From contig CACZDG010000006.1 in the NCBI GenBank assembly GCA_902779865.1, positions 1-51,888 on the forward strand: a DNA stretch of 51,888 bases. Direction: 5' to 3'. The notes below the pieces were generated by a model. It saw only the letters and a list, made by a program, of their open reading frames with translations. It ran no database searches and had not been told where the DNA came from. This document shows positions 9,178 through 16,238 of this stretch, piece by piece (within the stretch, counting starts at the first letter, position 1; each line of letters opens with the position of its first letter). The translations under genes were made by a program, and so were the position numbers. This stretch comes from an uncultured bacterium. Lineage in GTDB: Bacteria > Verrucomicrobiota > Kiritimatiellia > RFP12 > UBA1067.

Positions 9178-9341
9178 AAGCAGACATGTCACTTTGGCGC
9201 AAGCAGACATGTCACTTTGGCGCAAACAGACATGTCACTTTGGCGCAAACAGACATGTCACCTTGGCGCAAACGGACATGTCACCTTGGAGCAAGCGGAC
9301 ATGTCTCTTTGGCGCAAACGGACATGTCCCTTTAGATACGT
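9158..9341. repeat. tandem array, eight units of exactly 23 bp
   Basis: Units start at 9158, 9181, 9204, 9227, 9250, 9273, 9296 and 9319. Each begins CAGACATGTC or CGGACATGTC, with the 8-bp palindrome GACATGTC. The rest of each unit is a variable block such as CTTTGGCGCAAG or CCTTGGAGCAAG. The variants differ at only a few fixed positions and the last unit is degenerate. There are no spacers, so this is not a CRISPR array. Function is unknown; protein binding to the spaced palindromes or RNA folding are possible. Confidence 0.95.
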
Positions 9342-9581
9342 CCACCTTGAAGGGCATTAATTTTGGACTTCAAGCCCGATTTGTGGTGCCATTAGCTGGT
9401 TTTGGCGGCCAGGTTTTACAACTGACTCATACGTGAAGTAGCAAGTATGGGGTGCGTCGGTGATATTACGGAGTGTTTCAAGCTCCTTATGCTCTTGCGG
9501 CTCGGCGGGACGCCTCGCCCCACCATGCAGAAGACGCGCATCCAATACCCCAAATAGGCTGGCATGTTTCTCTTGATTGGA

Positions 9582-11681
9582 TCAGTCCTTGAAAATGACC
9601 TCGACGCAGGAGAGGTTGTAGTCGCCCGTGCGCGTGGCCTTGCCCTGATAGAAGAGGTAGGTACGTCCGTCGTCGTCAACGAAGAGCCCGGGGTGTCCGC
9701 TCTCCCATGCGTTCCACGATCCGGGCTTGCCGTGCGGGAACACGGGCTCGTCGCGCCAGCGTTTGAAGTTCACGCCATCCGCAGACCACGCAACGCCGAT
9801 CTGCTGGCGCTCGTGGTTGTACGCTCCCGCGTAGAACATGTACCAGATACCGTTGCGCTCCACCACTGTGGGTGCCTCGATGCAGCTCATCTCCCACGGA
9901 AGCTCCGGCTCGAAAAGCGGTTTTTCGATTGAAAGCTCCGTCCACTTGTCCGCCGCCCAATCGCTTGCATAAGGTGCCCAGGCGATGCCGAGCCGCTGTA
10001 TCTGCGCACCGGGTTTCTCGCGCGTGGCGTACATCAACATCAGCCTGTCGCCCACGCGATACACTTCAGCATCGATGGCGCGAGCGATCGACCACTTGTT
10101 CTGGGGCGTGAACATCGGATGCGTCTCGGTGAACTTGAAGTTAAGGCCATCCTCGCTCGTCGCGTGCCAGATGAGATTTTCGTTCCTGCCAGCGTGCCTC
10201 TTAACACGGCACTGCGCGAACATGTGTATCCTGCCGTCGATTTTCTTCACGCACGGCGCTATCCACATCTCCTGCTGCCCGGGTACGTTCAGACCATCTA
10301 CTTTGATGTCGCCCACGCGCTTCCAGTGGACAAGGTCCTTGCTCTCGGCTATCGCGCCCCACCAGCCATTTTGCTTCTTTCCGAAGTCCTTGGGAAGATG
10401 TTCATTGTCGTACGACCATACGCTGTAGTACATCAGATAGCGGCCGTTGTGGCGGATAACCGTGGGATCCTTCGCGAACGAATGTTTCTCTCCTCTCCGC
10501 GTCGTGTCGCCGTACAGCATCAGCGACGGCATTTCCTTGAACGTAATCCCGGAACAGGGACGCTTGACGGCGTCCGGCGCGAGAGCGACCTCGCTCAGCG
10601 TGCAGGTGGCGTCTTTCTTCGAGTTCACCTTGTCGGGGCCGGTGACGGCGTCGAAGTTGGAGACGACGAGACGTCCCTTCCAAATGATTGGTTCGCCGGG
10701 CTGGTTGAGTCCGCCGTCCATACCGTTGCCGTCAGGATCCTGCCTGACGACGCTGACCGTGCCATTCGGCGAGACCTTGGCGATGGCGTTGTTCGAGAAG
10801 TCGGCCACGTAGATGTTTCCGGCGTCATCCATGCACATGCCATCCGTAGTGCGCATCTTCGTCTTCACCGCGCGCTGAAGGAAATCCTTCGCCGACGGGT
10901 CGGAGTAGTCAAAGTCGGTCTTTGCAAAGACCTTGCACGAGGTTACGTTGCCTGCCGCGTCGAAGCTTGCGCGGTGGATGGTGCCATCGCCGAAGTTGCC
11001 GAGGAGAAGGTCACCCTTGGAGTCGAAGAGGATTCCGTCGAGTCCGTACTGACAAAATGGATTCTGCGTTACGAGCGTGAGGATGAGCTGCGGGTCTTCG
11101 CGCGTGTTCTTCACGACAATGCCACTGTCCGTCGGCTTGAAGCGATAGACGCCGCTCACGAGCTTGCCGGACGGATCCTTGATTTTCGAGAGGCTACTCT
11201 GCGTCACGTAGAGCATGCCGTTGTGATACTTGACGCCGTTGGGATGTTCCATGCCACTTGCGATTACTGTGCAGCGGGCAAGCTTGTCGTCATCAAAGTC
11301 AAGGCGTAGCAGACGTCCCTCATCTGCACCCTTCTCGCTACCGGACCAACCCTGGTTGTCGCACACGTACAGATCGCCTTCAGGTCCGAAACAAATACCC
11401 ATCGGCGCTGCGAGGCCGGTCTTCGCGAGCGGCGGAACATGTACCCAAAGATACGGTTCGCCGCCCGGCTCGTCAAGACGAAAGATGGCCGCAGGCTTGG
11501 TGGTGTCGTTGAAGTTCGGCGCGGCTATCACGAGGCGTCCCTTGGAATCAACGGCCATGCCGTCAGGCGTGGCGCACGTATCCGGAAACACAGCAAAAGG
11601 CCGATTGCCACCACACGGACAACAGCATCCCGCCAGCATTGCGGCACCGGTAACTGCAACAGCGATGTTCAAGTATTTCAT
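9582..11681 (-). CDS. lipoprotein: NHL/SMP-30-like propeller fused to GH43/GH130-like propeller
   Basis: This 699-residue lipoprotein has signal peptide and lipobox MLAGC followed by a Cys-rich CCPCGG. Residues about 30-375 form a six-blade NHL or SMP-30/gluconolactonase-like propeller (repeats such as PNGVKYHNGMLYVT and GNIYVADFSNNAIAKVSPNG). Residues about 385-699 have the five-blade glycosidase fold of the GH43/GH32/GH130 type: KDPTVIRHNGRYLMYYS at the first blade, an Asp in RAIDAEVYRVGDR and a Glu in MSCIEAPTVVERNG. It probably acts on oligosaccharides at the outer membrane or in the periplasm; the substrate cannot be read from sequence. The SD GAAAGGAAGG precedes the ATG. The gene lies 45 bp after the amidase with no clear promoter between, so it may be the last gene of that operon. 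Confidence 0.75.
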   Translation of the reverse strand: MKYLNIAVAVTGAAMLAGCCCPCGGNRPFAVFPDTCATPDGMAVDSKGRLVIAAPNFNDTTKPAAIFRLDEPGGEPYLWVHVPPLAKTGLAAPMGICFGPEGDLYVCDNQGWSGSEKGADEGRLLRLDFDDDKLARCTVIASGMEHPNGVKYHNGMLYVTQSSLSKIKDPSGKLVSGVYRFKPTDSGIVVKNTREDPQLILTLVTQNPFCQYGLDGILFDSKGDLLLGNFGDGTIHRASFDAAGNVTSCKVFAKTDFDYSDPSAKDFLQRAVKTKMRTTDGMCMDDAGNIYVADFSNNAIAKVSPNGTVSVVRQDPDGNGMDGGLNQPGEPIIWKGRLVVSNFDAVTGPDKVNSKKDATCTLSEVALAPDAVKRPCSGITFKEMPSLMLYGDTTRRGEKHSFAKDPTVIRHNGRYLMYYSVWSYDNEHLPKDFGKKQNGWWGAIAESKDLVHWKRVGDIKVDGLNVPGQQEMWIAPCVKKIDGRIHMFAQCRVKRHAGRNENLIWHATSEDGLNFKFTETHPMFTPQNKWSIARAIDAEVYRVGDRLMLMYATREKPGAQIQRLGIAWAPYASDWAADKWTELSIEKPLFEPELPWEMSCIEAPTVVERNGIWYMFYAGAYNHERQQIGVAWSADGVNFKRWRDEPVFPHGKPGSWNAWESGHPGLFVDDDGRTYLFYQGKATRTGDYNLSCVEVIFKD

Positions 11682-11726
11682 TTTAGCCTTCCTTTCAAAC
11701 TTGCCTATGCAACTGCTTTTCGAGGT

Positions 11727-12890
11727 TTATTCATGCATCCAGTCCTGTACGCCGCGGACGACCGCAGCGGCAACTTTGCGCTGGCGCACTGGATCCCAAC
11801 TCGCCTCTTCTCCTTCAGGGAAGTTGATGAAATCAACTTCGATGAGACAGCTCGGCACGGCGGGGTTGCGGCACACCGCGAAAGACTTGGTCTGCGCACC
11901 GGCGTTAGTAATATCCGGCAGAGCTTCGGCCACGCGCTTCTGTATCGCGGAAGCGAGGGCGAGTCCCTTCTCGTTCGATGCGTAGGTGGTGGTGTGGCGC
12001 GCCTCGCGCGGATTGCGATCAGCCCGTGTCGCGTTGTGGTGTACGCTGATGAAAGCGTCCACGCGCTCGTCGTAAGCGAGTTTCGGGCGCGAGTAGAGCG
12101 CCGGGAAGGAATCGTCCTCGCGCGTCATCAGCACCTGGAACCCGGCTTTCCTCAGCGCGTCGCGTATTGCAAACGCCTGCAGGAGGTTTACGTCCTTCTC
12201 GCACCACCCGTGCGGGGAAATCGCGCCCGTGTCGGAGCCGCCGTGTCCGGGATCGACGAGAATGCGCACTGCTGACGGCGGTACGCCATATGGTGGACAC
12301 GACGGGAATCCGGCGGCGGGATCCGGAGCCGGTTGGCTAGCGGACGGCACTGGCACGGCGGGGAGTTTCACGAGCGACGTCGGCGGGAGGAATCCGACCC
12401 TTCCATCAAGCCATACGGCGATCCAGTCGGTGCCCTGCACCTCCGCGCCGCGCAGGATGAACTGCGGGGGAAGGTAGTAGAGCGCGTCGCCGTCGTCCGG
12501 GCGAGGACGTACCCTGTTCATGAAGAGCGTACCGCGCGTGCGCCATGCAGACGGTTTCGCAAGGCGCGAATCGTCTTCAGAGCTTACAGGCTTAAACGGT
12601 TTCCACGTTCCAGCCTTGGGAGGTTCGGCAACTACGAAGCTGCGAACGAGGCGTTCGCTTCCGCAAACTACCTCCAGCGTGTTGGTGCCGGGCACGACCG
12701 GAGCCATTGCGAGGAAAGCACCGGTGCGCCAAACGCCCGTAGTCACGCCGTTCACGGTCACGGGGTCTTGCAGACCGGCCTGAACGGCGCCGATTACGTA
12801 TGTGCGCCCAACTGCGGGGAGTTTCTGTCCTTCGGCGGGGAAGGCCACGGAAAGCGCGACAGAGAGAAGCGGTACGCCGGCTGCAAACAT
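11727..12890 (-). CDS. N-acetylmuramoyl-L-alanine amidase (Amidase_3)
   Basis: This 387-residue exported zinc amidase cleaves the bond between MurNAc and L-Ala in murein. The signal peptide is about 20 residues. Residues 25-200 have no confident family and include SH3-like segments (for example WIAVWLDGRVGFLPPTSLV), then a Pro-rich linker. The catalytic domain begins at about 207: VDPGHGGSDTGA (His 216), Glu 231 in CEKDVNL, HHNA at about 284-287 and the C-terminal Glu in LIEVDFINFPEGE. These match the AmiC/CwlM zinc and catalytic positions. The frame is open far upstream, but ATG 12890 follows AAAGGAA and the permease stop by 8 bp. Linked to two peptide-type permeases, it may release murein peptides that those permeases import; that is inference. 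Confidence 0.88.
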   Translation of the reverse strand: MFAAGVPLLSVALSVAFPAEGQKLPAVGRTYVIGAVQAGLQDPVTVNGVTTGVWRTGAFLAMAPVVPGTNTLEVVCGSERLVRSFVVAEPPKAGTWKPFKPVSSEDDSRLAKPSAWRTRGTLFMNRVRPRPDDGDALYYLPPQFILRGAEVQGTDWIAVWLDGRVGFLPPTSLVKLPAVPVPSASQPAPDPAAGFPSCPPYGVPPSAVRILVDPGHGGSDTGAISPHGWCEKDVNLLQAFAIRDALRKAGFQVLMTREDDSFPALYSRPKLAYDERVDAFISVHHNATRADRNPREARHTTTYASNEKGLALASAIQKRVAEALPDITNAGAQTKSFAVCRNPAVPSCLIEVDFINFPEGEEASWDPVRQRKVAAAVVRGVQDWMHE

Positions 12891-12898
12891 GGATGGAC

Positions 12899-13765
12899 TC
12901 AGTTCCTTTCGTTGCGCAGGGCCGGGTCGAGGATGTCGCGAAGTTCGTCCGCCAGGTGGTTGAACACCAACACGAGGATGAAGATCGCGCACGTGACTGC
13001 GGTCATCTCCCACCAGATGCCCTGCCACAGGCGAAGACGCGCGTTGTTGATCATCACGCCCCAGCTCGGTTCGCCCTGCACTCCGATGCCAAGGAAACTG
13101 ATGAACACTTCGGTGGACACGGATCCGGGGAATCGGATCGAGAACTGGATGAGGATCAGGTGGGCGACGTTCGGCAGGATGTGCCTGAACATGATGCGCA
13201 GGTGCGAATATCCAAGCACACGCGCCGCCTGCACGTAGGCGCGGTCGCGGTGCTTCATCACCTCCGCGCGGATCGTGCGGCACACGCCGACCCACGTGGT
13301 GAGTCCGATGCCGAGCAGTATTCCGAGTATTCCCTTGCCCGCGATAAGCGAAATGGCAAGGATGAACAGCAGACCTGGCATGGACGCGACAGTCGCGCAT
13401 AACCACACCACGATGGAATCGACCTTCCCTCCGAAGTATCCGCCGAGAAGACCAAGCAACACTCCGAGGGGAATTGCGATGAGGGACGTTCCTATTCCGA
13501 CCTGGAAGGAAATCCACGCGCCCTGAACGAGGCGCGCGGAAACGTCACGCCCAAGGTTGTCCGTGCCCATCCAGTGTTCGGCGGACGGCGGCTGGTAGCG
13601 GGCGTTTTCATCCACGACGTTGTAGCTGGGTGTGGCGTCCGCCCAACGCGCACGCGCCGAGCGTATGCCGCCCCACGCCGCGCAAAGGAAGTACGCCGCG
13701 ATCACCACAAGGCAGAGTTTTCCGCCGACGCTCAATCTGTTCCAAAGTGACTTCATGCTATCCAA
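12899..13765 (-). CDS. peptide-type ABC transporter permease, DppC/OppC/YejE family
   Basis: This 288-residue inner-membrane permease starts with a TM helix (LCLVVIAAYFLCAAW). A periplasmic segment follows with the conserved HWMGTDNLGRDVSARLVQGA, then five helices. The EAA loop that contacts the ATPase is visible around RDRAYVQAARVLGYSHLRIM. It overlaps the upstream permease by 8 bp (13758-13765), implying translational coupling. No binding protein or ATPase gene is in the window, so the rest of the transporter must be encoded elsewhere or the pair works with shared ATPases. Confidence 0.9.
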   Translation of the reverse strand: MDSMKSLWNRLSVGGKLCLVVIAAYFLCAAWGGIRSARARWADATPSYNVVDENARYQPPSAEHWMGTDNLGRDVSARLVQGAWISFQVGIGTSLIAIPLGVLLGLLGGYFGGKVDSIVVWLCATVASMPGLLFILAISLIAGKGILGILLGIGLTTWVGVCRTIRAEVMKHRDRAYVQAARVLGYSHLRIMFRHILPNVAHLILIQFSIRFPGSVSTEVFISFLGIGVQGEPSWGVMINNARLRLWQGIWWEMTAVTCAIFILVLVFNHLADELRDILDPALRNERN

Positions 13766-14711
13766 GCCTCACTCTCGGGTCAAGCGCCGCGTAGGCGAGG
13801 TCAGTGACTAGGTTGACGACCTGGTAGAGCAGTGCGCCGAGCAACACCACGGCGCGTACCACGGCAAGATCTGCGGAGTTTATCGCGTTGAGCGACACGC
13901 TGCCCAGCCCAGGGATGCCGAAGAACGTCTCCAACAGGAGCGAACCGGTGAAAAGGTACGGAATCGACAGCGAGATAAACGTGATGATCGGAATAAGCGA
14001 ATTGCGCAGCACGTGCTTAACGAGGATCTTCGTGCGGGAAAGCCCCTTCGCGCGCGCAGTGCGCACGTAAGGCTTGTAGATCTCGTCCAGCACGGCGGTG
14101 CGGAAGAAGCGGATGTCAACGCCGAGCGAGGACAATACGCCGATCATAGCCGGCAGCACTATGTAGAACGCGCTCTCGTAGCCCCACACCGGAAACAGCC
14201 GCATCTTGAACGCGAGGAAGAACTGTCCGGCAAGCACCCACACCACGTAGTTCACGCTCATCAGCACAGTTGACATCACGAGCACGCTTCTGTCGAACGC
14301 GCTGCCCCGCAGGGCCGCGCACCCCAGCGCGAGCGAGAGCCCGAGAAGAGTGCCGCCAACGAGCATCGGCACAGTCAGCGAGAGCGACGGCCCCACGCCG
14401 CGCTTCAGCACGTCGAGGACCGGCTCGCGGTGTTCAGTAGAAACGCCGAACTCCCCCTTCGCCACGTTCGCGACGAAGTGGAAGAACTGCGAATCGAAGA
14501 ACGACTCGCCGCTTTTCGTGTTCACGATCAGCGGCTTGTCGTATCCATAGCGTTTGTTGAACGCCTCGATGGACGCCTTTGTGGCGTTCTTCCCCAATAC
14601 GACCTCGGCGGACGAACCACCGACGACGTTGAAGAGCACGAACGTGAGCACGAGGATTCCGATCGTAGTCGGAATCAACTCCAAAAGGCGTCTGACTATG
14701 TATCTTAGCAC
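13758..14711 (-). CDS. peptide-type ABC transporter permease, DppB/OppB/YejB family
   Basis: This 317-residue six-helix permease begins with MLRYIVRRLLELIPTTIGIL, the classical DppB start. The conserved segment YVRTARAKGLSRTKILVKHV is the EAA loop. LLETFFGIPGLGSVSLNAI and the C-terminal LAYAALDPRVRLG complete the family signature. It starts 3 bp after the DhaK stop and overlaps the next permease, so the two subunits are made together. Homology points to di- or oligopeptide or murein-peptide uptake. Association with the amidase favours murein fragments, but nickel or sugar oligomers are imported by the same family. Confidence 0.9.
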   Translation of the reverse strand: MLRYIVRRLLELIPTTIGILVLTFVLFNVVGGSSAEVVLGKNATKASIEAFNKRYGYDKPLIVNTKSGESFFDSQFFHFVANVAKGEFGVSTEHREPVLDVLKRGVGPSLSLTVPMLVGGTLLGLSLALGCAALRGSAFDRSVLVMSTVLMSVNYVVWVLAGQFFLAFKMRLFPVWGYESAFYIVLPAMIGVLSSLGVDIRFFRTAVLDEIYKPYVRTARAKGLSRTKILVKHVLRNSLIPIITFISLSIPYLFTGSLLLETFFGIPGLGSVSLNAINSADLAVVRAVVLLGALLYQVVNLVTDLAYAALDPRVRLG

Positions 14712-14714
14712 GGC

Positions 14715-15713
14715 TTAACGAGTGGTCCAGTAGGGTGCGTCGGCCGGGGCGGAGAGGTACTTTGCGCACGTGTCGCAGCACTTGCAGAGGATCATCTGGA
14801 AGCCGGCCATTTCCTGGACGGTGAGAAGCTCGTCGCACTTGCCGGGCAACACGGTCACGCCCATCGCCTCGAGCATGGACTTCGCCTTGCGGTAGCAGAT
14901 GAGCATTTCCATCGTAGTGGTGGCGCCAGAGCCGTTGATGAGCAGGAGGGCCTTGTCGCCGGAGGCGATCTTAGTGGCCTTCACGAGCGAGGGGAGCATC
15001 TTCTCCACGGTCTCGTCGGCCGTGCACATCTTCGAGATGCCACCGCCGCCTTCGCCGTGCTGTCCCATGCCGATCTCCATCTCGTCGTCCGCGAGGGCGC
15101 CGATCTCGCCGCCGTTCTGCGGGTGGGTGGCCACCTTGAGTGCCACGGAGAGCGTGGCGATGCCCTCGTTGAACTTGTTGGCGAGCTCGACGATCTCCTC
15201 GAGGCTCTTGCCCTCCTCGGCCGCCGCGCCGACGACCTTGATGAACGGAATCACGCCGCCGAGGCCGCGCTTGTCCTCGATCGGAGTGTCGGGGCCCTGG
15301 GCGATGTCGTCGTGGATCACGATCTCTACCACCTTGAGGCCGGCCTTCTGCGCCTTGCGCATGGCCTTCGAGCCGCTCATGCGGTCGCCGTTGTGGTTGA
15401 GGGTGATGAGCAGCGTACCCGCGTCGCGCTTCACGTAGTCGAGCGCCTCGAACACCTTCTCGCCGCCGGGGGCGGCGAAGATGTCGCCGGCCACGCACGC
15501 GTCGAGCATGCCCAGGCCCACGAAGCCGTGCATCGCGGGCTCGTGTCCGGAACCGCCGAACGCGACGAGCGCCACCTTGTCGGAGCTCTTGGGGGTCTTG
15601 CGCACCACGATCTTCTCGTTGACGAGCGCGAGGGTGTCGGAATAGCAGCCCACGAGTCCTTCAAGGAGCTCCTTGGTGAGGTTCGCGGGGTCGTTGATAA
15701 ACTTTTTCATCAT
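14715..15713 (-). CDS. dhaK: dihydroxyacetone kinase-type subunit DhaK
   Basis: This 332-residue protein matches the DhaK subunit that binds dihydroxyacetone covalently through a histidine. Visible family motifs are MKKFINDPANL at the start, AFGGSGHEPAMHGFVG, LNHNGDRMSGSKAMR, GMGQHGEGG with the probable hemiaminal His, and LLINGSGATTTMEMLICYRK. A DhaL nucleotide-binding subunit, or the DhaM phosphotransferase partner, is not encoded nearby. The substrate could be another ketose or triose in this lineage. AAGGAG lies eight nt before ATG 15713. The neighbours are a VOC protein 12 bp upstream and a permease 3 bp downstream. Confidence 0.9.
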   Translation of the reverse strand: MMKKFINDPANLTKELLEGLVGCYSDTLALVNEKIVVRKTPKSSDKVALVAFGGSGHEPAMHGFVGLGMLDACVAGDIFAAPGGEKVFEALDYVKRDAGTLLITLNHNGDRMSGSKAMRKAQKAGLKVVEIVIHDDIAQGPDTPIEDKRGLGGVIPFIKVVGAAAEEGKSLEEIVELANKFNEGIATLSVALKVATHPQNGGEIGALADDEMEIGMGQHGEGGGGISKMCTADETVEKMLPSLVKATKIASGDKALLLINGSGATTTMEMLICYRKAKSMLEAMGVTVLPGKCDELLTVQEMAGFQMILCKCCDTCAKYLSAPADAPYWTTR

Positions 15714-15725
15714 GGCCGTTGCTCC

Positions 15726-16052
15726 TTAATCCTGGAAAAACTCCACCTGCGGGCCGTTCTTGTAGCCCACGTAGGCAATCGCGCACGTGCCGCCGAGCGA
15801 ATACTTCGGCAACAGCACGGCAGCGCCGGCCTTGACCGCCTCGTCCACGGCCGCCTGGACGTCGGCAACCTTGTAGGCGACGTGCGTCTCGGCCACCATG
15901 CGCCACGCGCAGGGCGTATCCTTCTCCCAGTAGAGGTACTCGATCTTGTACTCTTCGTTGTTGCAGATCCAGACCTTCAGACCTTCCATGTAGGTCATGC
16001 CATCCATCTTCTCGGCCACCGGAATGCCGGTGTGCATGTACGTCTTTTCCAT
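15726..16052 (-). CDS. VOC/glyoxalase-fold protein
   Basis: This 108-residue protein has a two-module vicinal-oxygen-chelate pattern. The first half runs IPVAEKMDGMTYMEGLKVWI, then the EYKIEYLYW strand. The second half has ETHVAYKVADVQAAVDEAVK followed by the short strands IAYVGYKNGPQVEFFQD. VOC proteins are glyoxalases, epimerases or dioxygenases, and some bind sugars or only metals. A longer upstream frame exists, but GAAGGAAG precedes ATG 16052 with good spacing. It is the promoter-proximal gene of the DhaK/permease/amidase unit. A link to triose or methylglyoxal chemistry with DhaK is tempting but unproven. Confidence 0.75.
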   Translation of the reverse strand: MEKTYMHTGIPVAEKMDGMTYMEGLKVWICNNEEYKIEYLYWEKDTPCAWRMVAETHVAYKVADVQAAVDEAVKAGAAVLLPKYSLGGTCAIAYVGYKNGPQVEFFQD

Positions 16053-16170
16053 GATTGCTTCCTTCAAGGCACTTGCCGAACCTTCCTTATGCGCCATTCG
16101 CGAGGCAAGTCACACGGCTTGACGGAACTCGCGGAAACGACCTTGCGCGTCTGAAAAGTCCAACGCGGTT

Positions 16171-16199
16171 ATTATGCCAAATCTACGCACCCAACGCAA
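16171..16199 (-). promoter_or_regulatory. promoter of the VOC-DhaK-permease-amidase operon
   Basis: The minus strand reads -35 TTGCGT (16194-16199), a 17-bp spacer ending TTTGG, and -10 CATAAT (16171-16176). The leader to ATG 16052 is about 110 nt. Confidence 0.5.
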
Positions 16200-16238
16200 G
16201 GGAAAAATGGTTGTCCGCAATCCGCCGCGATTCGCCGC

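Larger units (their letters stand above)
8844..9581. other. gene-free 738-bp stretch between UGSC-like and propeller genes
   Basis: It holds the promoter at 8925-8953, a hairpin at 9135-9177 and the 23-bp tandem array at 9158-9341. The parts 8954-9134 and 9342-9581 show nothing I can name. The open frames across the array exist because the repeat lacks stops in all three plus frames; they are not convincing genes. Confidence 0.7.

Noticed and set aside
9045..9335. Three overlapping plus-strand frames over the 23-bp array
   Set aside because: All three frames are open because the repeat lacks stop codons. There is no start site and no non-repeat protein domain.
9158..9341. CRISPR array
   Set aside because: The 23-bp units abut each other with no unique spacers, and no cas genes are present.
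12891..13517. N-terminal extension of the amidase to 13517
   Set aside because: The extra 209 codons lie wholly within the permease gene in another frame; the signal peptide and SD fix the start at 12890.
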